In this document: piece after piece, positions 32,572 through 44,553 of the stretch
Layout: the number at the start of each line of letters is the position of its first letter
Numbering within the stretch: the stretch's first letter is position 1
DNA from: Protea cynaroides
Lineage: Eukaryota; Streptophyta; Magnoliopsida; Proteales; Proteaceae
Direction of reading: 5' to 3'
Assembly: GCA_028583415.1 (NCBI GenBank)
Contig: CM053271.1
Location: 87,655,534-87,719,533 of the forward strand
Length of the DNA: 64,000 nt
Program-made: the position numbers and the translations under genes
The notes under the pieces: generated by a model
Seen by the model: only the letters and a program-made list of their open reading frames with translations
Databases searched by the model: none
Told to the model about the DNA's origin: nothing

Positions 32572-33563
32572 ATTCCTCCTCATCCTTGGCATCGGCCCAA
32601 CGACCAACAGATTGTCTTACTTGTTCATCCTCAACACCACTAGATGCCTTACTCCGAGTACTACCAGGTTCATTTTTATTCTGCAATTTACCCTCGGCCT
32701 AGTGACGAGAAGGACAATCAGTAGCTCTATGCCCGAAAATCCCACATTGAAGGCAACACACTGATGGATCTTCATATTCCACTTTTTGTTTGAACAAAAA
32801 ATTCTGTCCTCTAAATTGATGCTCAATCATGATCTCATCAGGTTTCTGTCCCCCAATCAGCAACTCAATCTGAACTCTTGCAAATCTCCCCACTATTTTG
32901 TTCTATGTGTTTCTATCAAGACCCACAGGTCTTCCAATTGCTTTCCCATTGAAAATAATAAATCTTCATCCTAATATTGAATCCCAAGACTAGGAAAGCA
33001 TACCCATTGAAGGTGCCATCCCATCTTATCATTATTAATATTAAATCCTGGGTCCCAAAGTTGAAGTTTTAACACTTGTCCATTAACCCGAGTTATACCT
33101 CTCTTCCATACTACCAATAGGGCATCTTTGGAGAAGAATCGAAACACATAGTATCCTTTTCCCATAACGGTCATCTCAAACTTCGAAGATGAACCCCACT
33201 GCTCAAACAATATCCGATATAAATCCTTAAGCATCAAGCTCTTTGTAAAGACTCGACCTATAAGAGCCAATTGATACTTTGTCATCTACTTATCCACAAC
33301 CTCCTGAGGCAAAATTACTCTAGTCATTCCCCCAAAATAATTGGATCTGGTAAAATATTGAGATGAGGCAAACCACCCGTTACATGTGCATATGATTGTC
33401 CCTGACCCACAGGTATATGAACTCTAACACCCGCATTCAGATTTGGGAAATCATCTTGTACTCCAATACCCTCAAGAATGACATTAGTTTTTCCTTTCTC
33501 TTTCTCGGACCATCTTCTTTTTTTCCTTCTCTGGAATCTATGATAATTCCCTCTATCATCCAA
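32572..33563 (-). pseudogene. LINE L ORF1: RNA-binding protein with zinc knuckle
   Basis: The block 33285-32971 reads LALIGRVFTKSLMLKDLYRI, FFSKDALLVVWKRGIT and WDPGFNINNDKMGWHLQWVC, the plant LINE ORF1 domain (DUF4283-like). A zinc knuckle CLQCGIFGHRATDC (CX2CX4HX4C, intact) lies in 32893-32699. The N-terminal KRRWSEKEKGKTNVILEGIG is at 33563-33324. ORF1 protein binds LINE RNA and acts in target-primed reverse transcription. The frame is broken between blocks. Confidence 0.78.
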
Positions 33564-33715
33564 TCTCTCGGGATCTTTATGGTTACCATGTATGACTGTA
33601 TCCGATCACAAGGGAGGAAATCCCAGCAATTTTCCAAGATCGACACATGCCATTCCTGGCCTTGTCGTCGATAGAGCACTTGTCTCCTGAAAAGTGAGAC
33701 CCGTTCGGTTTGCTT

Positions 33716-35481
33716 TACATTCACAACACAAGATGTAATGTGGTTCACCGATCACACACTGTGATGGCTAGTCCACTTGGTAATATCCTAACCAGGGTTT
33801 CGTATTATACCCAATACACAACTTTAATTTGTAGTTTTCGACTGCTACAACCGCAATGTGCTACATCACCAAGTAAGACAAGCTACAACTTGAATATGAG
33901 CTACTACCCACAAACCTATTAGGCCTCGACTTAACAGGCTACAAATATATAGCATATAATGATTACAAATCCATCCCATTTATCACATTCATCATTATGA
34001 GGGTTTGTGTGCGAGGTTACCTTCCCGGCTTGTTCACAGCAGGTGTAGAGCTCAATATGCAAGCTTCTGCATCTCTTTATTGGCAACACAAGCCATTCTT
34101 CATTACCATGACTTCATTGGACACTCAATATACTATCTCAGTACTCTATCCTAGCTTCAATGAAGCATTAATGGCCACACAGAGTAAGTGGAAGTCATAC
34201 ACAGCTCACTAAAGCTCCAACAAGTGTTTTTGCCCTAAAATCGCACTTTCCTTTCTTCTTCTCGAGCTCCAACTAGTTTGGAAAGCTTCTTATTCAAATT
34301 CCCTTCAGTTTGATATCTTATATGCCCAAATCAGAGATCGAACGATTGAGATATGGCCATTAGAAGATCAGCCAAACAAAACATTCCAAAAGAAATCTTT
34401 GGAGTTGAGTACAGTGCGCCACGACACACCATAGCTGCCGCCCCATTGATGCACCGTACGCCATTGTCAGCATCTGATTGGCGCAAATGGCATCTTACGA
34501 TGAAAGCCAGTAAATTTGCCAAAAAAGGCGGGATGACTTCTGGGCCATTCGATTTGGCTTAATCACATCAAGCGCGATCGGCAACCCTCGTAGCTGTGGG
34601 ATAGACATTGAGTGCCCCAACGTACCATACGTGCGCAACACCAAAACACAGAGTCATCTCCATTCGTCACGATGCATCATTATAAGGTGTTTTCGGCCAA
34701 TCCGAATGCCCGCGGGAGCATCTGAAGTAACTTTGCGAGCTACACCCTAGCCCGTATTCTTATTGGCCTTCCGATGAGAATCAGAGCAACGTGGCTTGAT
34801 CCGGTCTCTCTATCTCGAATCTTCTCTTTTTCCCAAGGACCAAAATGCCCTTGTCAATGTGTGAGATTGCCCTGTAAGCCCTAATTTTTCCAGTAGGGTG
34901 TCTGTGGGGTGTTTCTCTGCAACATTATGTCGAGCACCTTGAGCACATGCGGTTCAAGCCTTGAGGAGGCTTGCAAGGCTCGAGCCCGGCTAGGCCTTGC
35001 AAGCCTTGCGGGCTTATGGGAGCTAGCTGCTGCTGCTGCTGCTGCAGGGTCCTGCTGCAGGCAAGCTGTGTTGTGCTGTGTTGCTATGCGCGAGACTAGC
35101 TCTACTGCTGTGCGCATGCAAGGTGGCGTCTGGCATGGTGCTGCGGGCCTCAGCCATGCTGGCCTGGGCTGGTGCCAAGGTGGAAAGTCACATCATGTGG
35201 GACCCACATGGCCCACTTTATCTCTCCTCTTTTTCTCTCTTCTTTCTCTTTCCTCTTCAGATGCTTTCTATATGCTGGAGAGCTGGAAAAATGCCACAAA
35301 CAATGGCCATTGTGCACTGGTCTTCACTGGTCTTCATGGAGACTTCCCATACTACCATTTAGACTGCCCAAGCTGCCATTGCTCTACACACATGCAATGC
35401 CATGGTTGCCAACAATGACAATACACTTAGAACTGCCCATCAACTGCAAATATCTGCTCAACACTGGCCAAGGTTCCAACA
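33716..35481 (-). repeat. 3' LTR of E, truncated by LINE L
   Basis: Matches 41154-42873 of the 5' LTR. The part matching 40859-41153 (about 295 bp) is absent; LINE sequence takes its place. Its outer end reads TGTTGGAACCTTGG on the minus strand. Confidence 0.9.
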
Positions 35482-35495
35482 ATCTCTCCCTTTGG
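35482..35495 (-). other. Polypurine tract of E
   Basis: CCAAAGGGAGAGAT on the minus strand, next to TGTTGGAACC. Confidence 0.75.
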
Positions 35496-35699
35496 AATTA
35501 TTGGCAACCCTCACATTATCTCATTTCTCCCCCTTTGACAACAAGCCCAAAGGGCATACTGACATGATGAAGCTCCCCTTTCACATATGCTCCCCCTACA
35601 TAGCCTCACTAATAGGAGTGCCCACCGCATCTTTCCAATCCTATTGGTAAAAGATGATGCTATGCATAAATCAACTCCCCCTACACACATGCCACTACA

Positions 35700-38600
35700 G
35701 TGTGCCAAGAGTTACTACTCCTAGTTGGTCCCTCAGTTTCTCAAAAGAATTCTTACGGAGGGCCTTTGTAAAGATATCTGCCACTTGTTCTACAGTAGGA
35801 ACAAAGTCTAGTCTCACTTATCCTTCAAGCACCTTCTCTTTCAATAAATGATACCTTATGTCTATATGTTTTGTTCTTGAATGTTGCACAGTGTTCTTGG
35901 AGATGTTGATGACACTCATGTTGTCACTTTTGATAATCACTGACTCCTCACAGGTAATGTTGAAATCTGAAATCTGCCTTTTCATCCAAATTACCTGAGT
36001 GCATGTAGCTGCTGCTGCAATATACTTTGCGTCTGTTGTGGACAAAGAGACAGATTCCTACTTCTTGCTATGCCATGCAATTAAGCTCTTCCCTAGAAAG
36101 AATGCACCACTACTTGTGCTTTTCCTATCATCAAGACTTCCTCCCCAATCTGCATCTAAATATGCAGTCAATGTGAACTTCCCAGTTCTAGGATACCACA
36201 GACCATAGTCCCCTATGCCTTTTAGGTATCTCAAAATCTTCTTCACTACCATTAAGTGATTCTCCCTTGGGCAAGCCTGAAACCTTGCCACCAGGCAAAC
36301 TACTTGCAGTATGTCAGGTTTAGAAGCTGTCAAGTACAATAAACTACCAATCATTGATCTATACAATGTCTGATCAACTATTAGTGAATCATCTTCAGAG
36401 CTCAACTTGATATTCACTGTCATTGGTGTCCCCACTGGTTTACAGTCCTCCATCACAAACTTCTTCAACATCTCTTTCGTATACTTCATTTGAGAGATAA
36501 AGATGCCATTGTCTTTCTGATGAATTTGCAAATCCAAAAAATAAGATATTTCTCCAAGCATAGACATCTCAAACTCTATCCTCATCTTTTCAGCAAACTG
36601 CTTGTAGAGCTTCTCACAGTGTCCCTCAAATATGATATCATCCACATAGACCACAACAACTAGTTAACTGCTATCTTCTGTCATGACATATAGGTTGTTG
36701 TCCACTAATCCTCTTCGTAGACCCAACTGATGTAGATATGTGTCAAGCCTTTCATACCAAGCTCTTGGAGTTTGCTTCAACCCATACAGAGCCTTCTTCA
36801 ACTTGCACACCATGTCTTCATCATCACTGAGCTGAAACCCTTCAGGTTACTCAGTGTACACCTCCTCTTCCAGATTACCATTCAAAAAAGTAGATTTTAC
36901 ATCCATTTGGTAAACCTTGAATCCTTTGTGCATAGCTAATGCTAAGAACATTCTGATAGACTCAAGCCTTGCTACAGGTACAAAAGTCTCATCAAAGTCA
37001 ATTCCTTCTACTTGGGCATAGCCTTTGCATACAAGTCTGACCTTGTTTCTCACAACCTGGCCATCTTCATTTAGCTTGTTCCTAAAAACCCACTTTGTGC
37101 CAATCACATTTTTGTCTACTAGTCTAGGACTAGCTCCCAAGTATTATTCTTCTCAATTTGGTCAAGCTCATCATTCATAGCTTTTAACCAAAATTCATCC
37201 TTGCTAGCCTCATACACAGTCTTAGGCTCTACCTCTGACAGTAATGAATAAGCAGGAGCTTTCATTCTCCTGGTTTGCATTCCTACATTTAGATCTCCTA
37301 TCACTTGATGATTAGGATGATTTCTTAATCATTTGTTGTCTTTCGGTCTGCCATCTTTCTGCACTTCAATTTGAATCTCTTTCATTTCAGATTCTTCTTC
37401 ATCTTGCTGTCCTTTGTCAACTTATACTGCCTTATCTTCATCAAACTCTTCCAGAATGAAACTTTCTAATTCATCCCCCTTTAGGTTCCCTATCTTCTCA
37501 TCAATTTTCACATCTGAGCTCTCCATAATTCTTCCAAGTCTTTTGCTGTAGCACCTGCATGCCTTACTTTTGAAAGAATAACCCAAAAATATTCCTTCAT
37601 CCGCTCTGTCATCAAACTTGCCAAGGTTTTCCTCCTTTCACTTGATGTAGTACTTGGAACCAAAGATCCTAAAGTACTTCACTGTAGCTTTCCTCCCAAA
37701 CCACAGTTCATAAGGTGTCTTGTTCTCATGAGGCCTCAATAGACATCTGTTCTAGCCATTTCTTGCACTGTTCTGTTCTTTCTTTCAACCACTCCATTTT
37801 GCTGAGGGGTTCTGGCAGCTGAATGTTGAATTCTGATTTCACTTTCATTGTAAAAATTGGAAAATTCATTCCATGTAAATTCCTTGCCTTGATCAAACTT
37901 CAAACACTTAATTGTGTTTCCTTTCATTTTTCACTCTCTTATTAAATACTTTGAACTTGTCAAGAGCTTCAGTTTTGTCCTTTAGAAACATCACTCAAGT
38001 CATTCTAGAATACTCATCTATGAACAAGATGAAGTATCTCTTACCTCCTATGGCCTGTGTTCTCATAGGTCCACACAAGTCTATGTGTATCAAGTCAAGA
38101 GGCTTGCTTGAGTGGTACTCCTTTGATTTGTAAGTGACCCTCTTGCTTTCTTACCCTTCTGACATGAACCACACACATGGTTCTCCGGAGTCTTCCTCTT
38201 GGGAAGATCTCTAACTGCTTGCTCATTGCTAATTTTGGTCAAGTTCTTGAAATGAATGTGTCTCATTCTTCTATGCCACAGCCAATTTTCATCTTCTTGA
38301 GTCATCATGCACTTGTTGATAGCATCTGTCAGCATATAAAGATTTTCAACTGTTTTTTCACCAATAGCCACTGCCTTTCCTGTTCTGACCCTATAGACTA
38401 TAAATCCTTCATTGTTGAAAGTGATCTTATGTCCTTGATCACATATCTGACTCACACTAAGTAGATTGTGTTTCAACCCATTAACAAACAAGACATTGTG
38501 AGACTTTATCTTCCCATTGTTAATATTCATAGAACATCTTCCTTCAACTCTAGCACCTTCATTATTTCCAAATCTCACTGTTCTTCCTTCTACAACATTG

Positions 38601-38700
38601 AGACTTGTGAATTTTTCTTTGTTTCCTGTCATATGTGTAGAGCATCCACTATCAAGAATCCATGGAGATTGCTTACTTTTGTTTGCTTTGAGTGCAGCTT
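35700..38700 (-). pseudogene. Copia E pol: protease, integrase, RT, RNase H
   Basis: The protease motif WILDSGCSTHMTGNKEKF is read just above 38632. A pre-integrase zinc region (LWHRRMRHIHF, VCGSCQKGK) ends near 38090. The integrase core shows DQGKEF and SAARTPQQNGVVERKNRT (37927-37736). RT has VIGTKWVFRNKLNEDGQ, ETFVPVARLESIR, QMDVKSTFLNG (37140-36847) and active site YVDD (36654). RNase H shows AYLDADWGGSLDDRKSTSSG and ADAKYIAAAA-like TDAKYIAAAATCTQVIWM, with TKHIDIRYHLLKE (36045-35818). Stops and frame changes separate these blocks, so no enzyme is intact. Confidence 0.88.
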
Positions 38701-40784
38701 ACACCATCAAAGACTTGTTTCTTCTCAACTGTGGTCTTTCCACCCATATAGCCTTGTCTTTCATTGAGATAGGCTCCCTTGCTTTTCTTTCCACTACATT
38801 TCTTTCTTCTCTCTGACCTTATCTCCTTGGAGGATCTTTTCTTACCTTCCTCCTAGGTTGCCTTTGAGCTGGAAGCACTGTTTTATAGTTTCTGGAAATA
38901 TGCCCAAGTCTCTAACATCTGTAGCACATTACTCTCTTATCAGCAGGAGAAGCAAATCTGTTCCTGTCAATGAAGACTGGAGGTCTCTCTTGTCTTCTAT
39001 ACTCTGTCACTCTATGCCCATAGCCATTGCAGCCATAGCAGTAACCTCTGAAACTGTTCCTCTAGACCTATTTGTTTCTCTGAAACTGACTATTCCTCTG
39101 AAACTGACTCTGTCTGCCTTGCCTGACTGTCTTGAAACCCTCTTCATCAGTCTTGCTTTGTGTAGCCCTCACTGCTTGTGATTCTTTTTTGCTTTGCCTT
39201 TACAAACACAGTGGGGTTATCTGCAGACCCTTTAGCCTTCATCTTCTCAGATGACTGCTCGGTGTATCCAAGTCTAGATTTAATGTGGGAGGATCTCTGG
39301 CAACTCAGAATCTCATCAAGGATGTTATCTTGCTCCTTTTCTTCATCTTCAGAACTGCTAGTTTCTTCATCTTCCTGTAACCTGACATTCTTGTCTTTTG
39401 ACTTTAGAATGGTTACAGGAGGGGTTGTTGCAGTAGCCTTAACATAGCTTTTCTTCTTTGTAGACTTGGCCAGTTCTGCCTCAAGTCTCACAACCACTTC
39501 TTCACTTCTTACACTCAGAAGTTTTCAGTGTAAGATCATTGTCAAGCTCGTTAGCAATTTTTTTTGCTTTCTTGAGTGTTTCCATAATCTATGCATTTAT
39601 GTCATTTGCTTGATTTAGCTGATCATTCAAACTTTTATTCTTTTTTCTTTCAGACTTGAGCTCTGTGAATGCAGAAAGCAATTCTGCTTCAAGATCTGGG
39701 TTGTCATCCTCTTCTAGTCTCCTCTTGGAATTATCACTTCTCTTCTTTGTTGCTTCAATCCCTGTAGAAGTTTCTTCAAGTATTTCCATGAAAAGAATAT
39801 CAACATCATTTTCTTCTTCAGACTCATCAGAGGGGTTATCCTGCTTTGACAAATAACTTCTCTTTCTTGGAATGAACTTCTTCTTTCCCTTCTTCTCTTA
39901 ACTCCCTTTAGGCTCTTCTTCATCAGAATCAAACACTCTACCCTTTTTCTGGCACTTAGAAGCAAAGTGTCCTAAGCCACCACAGTTGAAGCATCTCATT
40001 GAAGACTTGTTTTTGAACTTTTCATATCTCTTCTTGAGTCTGATAGCCAGATAAGCTATAAGCTCATCATCAGAATCATCTGAGTCACTCTCTACATTAG
40101 CTTTTCCACTCTCCACTGGCTTTTTCATTTTTAATTTTTTAAAACACTCAAAAGCGGCTTCCTTCTCAACTGGCACTGGCTCAATCATCCTCATCTCATA
40201 GGTAACCAATATGCGTTCATCTATGGTCAACATATCCAAAGTAGTGATTTCTTCAAGGGTTGACACCTTGGCATTGTACAGTTTTGGAAGTGTCATCAGC
40301 ACCTTCTTGACCACATGAATCTCCTTCAGTTCTTCACCCAATTCTCTGATTGCATTGGTGACCTTGTTTACTCTGTTCAGGTAGAACTCAATTGCCTCAC
40401 CTTCACTCATTCTCAAGCTCTCAAATTGTGATCTCAATATTTGTAATTTGGCCTCCTTAATCTTACTATCACTTTCATGTACACACTCTGTAACTTGTCT
40501 CATATCTCCTTTGATGTTGGACAACTGATCACTCTAGTAAGCTCATTGCTTTCTAGTGCAGCTAGAAGGGCTGTGGCTGCCTTAGCTTTATTCTCTCTCT
40601 TCTTCATCTCAACTGCATCACTGATGTCTTCAGTTGTGTGCTTGTACCCGTTCTTCACAGCTAGCCATACTTCATATCCTTGTGCTATCAGGTATGCCTC
40701 CATCCTGACTTTCCACACACTATAGTTGGAGCCATCAAACATAGGGATCTTACTATGCCCATAATGCTCATCATTTGTAGCCAT
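38700..40784 (-). pseudogene. Copia E gag with extended C terminus
   Basis: Start MATNDEHYGHSKIPMFDG at 40784 (SNYSVWKVRMEAYL). A Trp-to-stop change ends this frame at 40500 and a frameshift follows near 40470-40490. The block 40524-39898 holds EAKLQILRSQFESLRMSEGE and a zinc knuckle CFNCGGLGHFASKC. A long charged, Ser-rich tail (39852-39147) and a second damaged knuckle (CYRC, stop, RLGHISRN) follow. The long gag and GGLGHFASKC knuckle fit the SIRE lineage, from memory. Confidence 0.85.
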
Positions 40785-40844
40785 ATCTCTGTCTCAATGC
40801 GCTATCTGTACCCGAAGCTGTCAGACTTCTTCCTTGGGAACACA

Positions 40845-40856
40845 GCTTTGATACCA
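40845..40856 (-). other. Primer binding site of E
   Basis: TGGTATCAAAGC on the minus strand, one mismatch from the tRNA-iMet complement, two bases from the 5' LTR. Confidence 0.85.
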
Positions 40857-40858
40857 AT

Positions 40859-42873
40859 TATTATTCCTAGGTAGTCACTGAGAAGGGGGGGGGTGAATCA
40901 GTTCCCACTAAAACAATTTTACTGAGATGAACTGGCTTACTGCTTTGGTCACTACTGCTAAGAGCTGTTGTTTGTTGTGTGCTGCCTCGAGCTGTCAAAC
41001 GGATTTTTCTCACTACTATTTTGTCAAACACATTTCGTGCACACACTAACCACACATCCACAGGTATCCATACCAAGGGCTTGGCCTGCCAAGTGGGTAC
41101 ACCCAGACCTGCAGCATACAGACTTCTATTCCACACACATAGACATTTATATATACATTCACAACACAAGATATAACGTGGTTCACCGATCACACACTGT
41201 GATGGCTAGTCCACGGGGTAATACCCTAACCAGGGTTTCGTATTATACTCAATACATAACTTTAATTGGTAGTTTTCGACTGCACAATAGCAAGGTGCTA
41301 CACCACCAAGTAAGACAAGCAACAACTTGAATATGAGCTACTACCCACAAACCTATCAGGCCTCGACTTGACAGGCTACAAATATATAGCATATAATGAT
41401 TACAAACCCATCCCATTTATCACATTCATCATTATGAGGGTTTGTGTGCGAGGTTACCTTCCCGGCTTGTTCACAGCAGGTGTAGAGCTCACTATGCAAG
41501 CTTCTCCATCTCTTCATTGGCTACAGAAGCCATTCTTCATCACCATGACTTCATTGGACACTCAATATACTATCTCTGTACTCTATCCTAGCTTTAATGA
41601 AGCATTAATGGCCACACAGAGTAAGTGGAAGTCATATACAGCTCATTAAAGCTCCAACAAGCTTTTTTGCCCTTAAATTGCACTTTCCTTTCTTCTTCTC
41701 GAGCTCCAACTGGTTTGGAAAGCTTGTTATTCAAATTCCCTTCAGTTTGATATCTTATACGCCCAAATCAAAGATCGGACGATTGAGATATGGCCATCAG
41801 AAGATCAGCTAATCAAAACATTCCAAAAGGAATCTTTGGAGTTGAGTACAGTGCGTCACGACACACCAAAGCCGCCGCCCCACTGACGCGCCGTATGCCA
41901 TTGTCGGCATCCGATTGGCGCAAACGGCGTCTTACGATGAAAGCCGTTGGATCTGGCAAAAAAGGCAGGATGACTTCTGGGCCATTCGATCTGGCTTAAT
42001 CGCGTTAGGTGCGATCAGCAACCCTCGTAACTGCTGGATAGGCATCGAATGCCCCAGCGTACCATACATGCACAACACCAAAACACAGAGTCATCTCCAT
42101 TCATCGCGACGCACCATTATAAGGTGCTTTCGGCCAATCTGAATGCCCGTGGGAGCATTTGACGCAACTTTGCAAGCTACACCCTAGCCCGCATTCTTAT
42201 TGGCCTTCCGATGAGAATCCGAGCGACATGACTTGATCCGGTCTCTCTATCTCGAATCTTTTCTTTTTCATAAGGACCAAAATGCCCTTGTCAATGTGTG
42301 AGATTGCCCTGTAAGTCCTAATTTTTCCAGTAGGGTGTCTGTGGGGTGTTTCTCTACAGCATTACATTGAGCACCTCGAGCACATGCGGTTCAAGCCTTG
42401 CGGAAGCTTGCAAGGCGCGTGCGCGGCTAGGCCCTGCGAGCCTTGTGGGCTTGCGAGAGCCAGCTATTGCTGCTGCTGCGCGGTCCTGCTGCCAGCAAGT
42501 TGTGCTGTGCTGCTGTGCGCAAAGAAGGTGCTGTCTGGCATGGTGCCGCGGACCTCAGCCATGCTAGCCTGGGCTAGTGCCAAGGTGACAAGCCACATCA
42601 TGTAGGACCCACATGGCCCACTTTCTCTCTCTTCTTTCTCTCTCCTTTTCAGATGCTTTTTGTATCCTGGAGAGCTGGAAAAATGCCACAAACAGTGGCC
42701 ATTGTGCACTGGTCTTCATTGGTCTTCATGGAGACTTCCCATACCACCATTTAGACTGCCCAAGCTGCCACTGCTCTGTACACACGCACTGCCATGGTTG
42801 CCAACAATGAGAATACACTTGGAACTGCCCATGAATTGCAAATATCTGCTCAACACTAGCCAAGGTTCCAACA
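40859..42873 (-). repeat. 5' LTR of E
   Basis: About 2015 bp. The outer end is TGTTGGAACC on the minus strand. The inner end carries the G-run and CCTAGG motif common in SIRE-type LTRs (from memory). ORFs of 60-170 codons inside are shared with the other LTR and show no coding signature. Confidence 0.9.
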
Positions 42874-43388
42874 GTAGCATTCCTTTGCATCAGGTGTAAT
42901 GGTACCGTCCCTCCTCGCAACATTTGTTCTTCTTCCACCTCCTGCAATCGACTATCCTCCTGAATCAGCGAAAACGACACTGATCTCCCATTCCTAATTC
43001 TATCGTCACTATCATTGAGAAACTAAAGGTCCGTCACCGGCGCCGAAGTCCGCCCTGCCTGAGCCGATATTATGCCCGCCAGGGCCCTCAGATTCGACAG
43101 TCCATGAACACCTCTGCTAGCAGTACGGACAGATAATCTCCCTTCCGCCTGAGCTACCATGAACGGCAACCCCAACTGCAATCTCTGCTCTAACCGATCA
43201 ACAACTTCATCGCTTGGTCTAGATGCAGAAATCCTACCAGCATCAAATTGAAAAGAAGCTCTGCCTTCACCCTGCAGAGATCCTTGCGGTGCGCTGACCC
43301 AACTACCAGAACCTCTTCCATACCCCTTAGCACCTCCAAGAGGTTGCTCACCAATAACTGATGACATACCACCGCCGGTCGACACCAT
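42874..43388 (-). pseudogene. Unknown ORF interrupted by copia E
   Basis: Starts MVSTGGGMSSVIGEQPLGG at 43388 and is open for 121 codons to a TAG at 43023. The same frame then continues open (FLNDSDDRIRNGRSVSFSL, EVEEEQMLRGGTVPLHLM) up to the E insertion at 42874. It is Gly/Ser/Arg-rich at first and helical later (VVDRLEQRLQLGLPFMVAQA). Local GC is higher than in the spacer and a purine-rich leader precedes it. I do not recognise it: it could be the start of a host gene or of an older LINE ORF1. The rest would lie left of E, outside the window. Confidence 0.5.
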
Positions 43389-43944
43389 TAGCGAAAACCA
43401 AAACCATGCACAACTTTCTCTCTCTAGAAATTAGAAATTGCCAGAGCATCTCTCTCTAGAAATTAACACCCTCTTTTCGAATCTCTCTCCAAAGACTCCG
43501 ACCTTAGCACACCACTTCCTTTCTCTTCAATTCCTCTTACTACCAAACAAAGCCTCATGAGCCAATCTTTTACTAACTGAGTTCAAATTTTTAACTACCA
43601 TTACTCTTAGCTGTTTCAAGCTACGATTTGATGAGTAAGACAGGCGAGGGGCCTCCATTAGATGGATCCATTTATGAACTGAAATTTGGCAAACTGTGAA
43701 GCATGAGATAGTTTTTAAGTGTTGCATAGGCTGTGTAATTTTTGTGTTAAGATATTTTACCGTGCTTTACTGAAATATACAAAATTAAATAATAATATCC
43801 ATTTTAAATTTCGGATGTTGTTTACTAATTTATCATGATGAAAGTTACAATAAAATTTTAAAATATGCCTATTGGTTGTGTGGACAATAAAAAAAAATAC
43901 AATAAAATAATTTTTTATTGTCACAAAAGTTTATTAGTTTTTCG
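43389..43944. other. Spacer right of the nested stack
   Basis: Holds CTCTCTCTAGAAATTA repeated twice (possible 5' leader of the minus-strand ORF) and then AT-rich sequence. No gene seen. Confidence 0.5.
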
Positions 43945-44330
43945 AATGTCCTAGACATTTATTTTGCCCTTTGGATAGGTATTGCGTCTACTATGATCGT
44001 TGGATATAGAGATCATAGTCTAAATTAGTTGTATGTCAAACTTCAAGGTTTAAAGGGTGCACCCAATGCATAAGGGTACTACCACTCTAAGGTATGTGAG
44101 AGGTTTTTATACGCAACCTCGCTCTCCCCCTTTTTTCAAATGTCTCAGACATTTATTGTCATTTGGATAGGTGATACGTCTATTCCAACAATTGGATAGA
44201 GATATCATAGTCTAAATTAGTCATACGTCAAACTTCAAGGTTTAAAGGGTGCATCCAATGCATGAGGGTCCTACCACTAAAAGGTATGTGAGAGGTTCAT
44301 ATCCGCAACCTCCCTCCCCCCCCCCCCCTC
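43945..44330. repeat. 194-bp direct tandem duplication
   Basis: Units start at 43945 and 44139 (AATGTC...AGACATTTATT, then TTTGGATAGGT, TTCAAGGTTTAAAGGGTGCA and GGTATGTGAGAGGTT in both). Identity is high but not perfect. Confidence 0.85.
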
Positions 44331-44358
44331 CCATCCTTCCCCCCCAGCGCCCCCACCC

Positions 44359-44395
<37 letters not shown>
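44316..44395. repeat. C-rich run followed by a ~37-base A tract
   Basis: Runs of C broken by T and AGCG lead into an uninterrupted A run (about 44359-44395). It directly follows the second 194-bp unit, like a retroposed tail. Confidence 0.85.
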
Positions 44396-44399
<4 letters not shown>

Positions 44400-44553
44400 C
44401 ACCGATGGTTCTATATTCCACCAGGTCACAATAGAGAAATTTTACCATTGCACCCGGGACTTTTGTATGCATGCATCCTGTGTAATGGACTGTGTGTAAT
44501 GGACTGTCCATTCGTATTTGACTTGGGATCAGTCATATTTACCTTATACCTTG

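Larger units (their letters stand above)
26986..33715 (-). mobile_element. L1-type LINE L, interrupted by solo LTR D and cut by C
   Basis: A minus-strand non-LTR element about 4.3 kb long after removing D. ORF1 (RNA-binding, zinc knuckle) is at 33563-32572 and 30165-29761; ORF2 (endonuclease, RT) is at 29727-26986. It stops at 26986, within the C-terminal zinc region, where C inserted. Its 5' end abuts the copia LTR at 33716, whose first ~295 bp are missing, so L probably inserted into that LTR. Many stops make it a fossil. Confidence 0.82.
33716..42873 (-). mobile_element. Ty1/copia retrotransposon E, probably SIRE lineage
   Basis: Minus-strand element with 5' LTR 40859-42873, primer site 40845-40856, gag and pol 40784-35700, polypurine tract near 35482-35495 and a truncated 3' LTR 33716-35481. 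The right flank begins GTAGC (42874-42878). Domain order is gag, protease, integrase, RT, RNase H, as in copia. In one ~210-bp sample the LTRs differ by about 9%, making E older than A and B. No envelope-like ORF was found between RNase H and the 3' LTR. Confidence 0.92.

Noticed and set aside
34909..35418. ORF of 169 codons in the left LTR of copia E
   Set aside because: Lies in an LTR, not kept open in the other LTR (42346 region), Ala/Cys low complexity from GCT repeats.
35500..35700. Envelope-like ORF of SIRE elements
   Set aside because: Only about 200 bp lie between RNase H end and the 3' LTR; no such ORF present.
41437..41649. Shared 71-codon ORF in both LTRs of E (also 33997-34212)
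   Set aside because: The two LTRs were identical at insertion, so sharing is not independent evidence of coding, unlike the gypsy LTR ORF seen across diverged families.
44242..44511. ORF with poly-Phe and Gly
   Set aside because: Translation of the C and A tracts.
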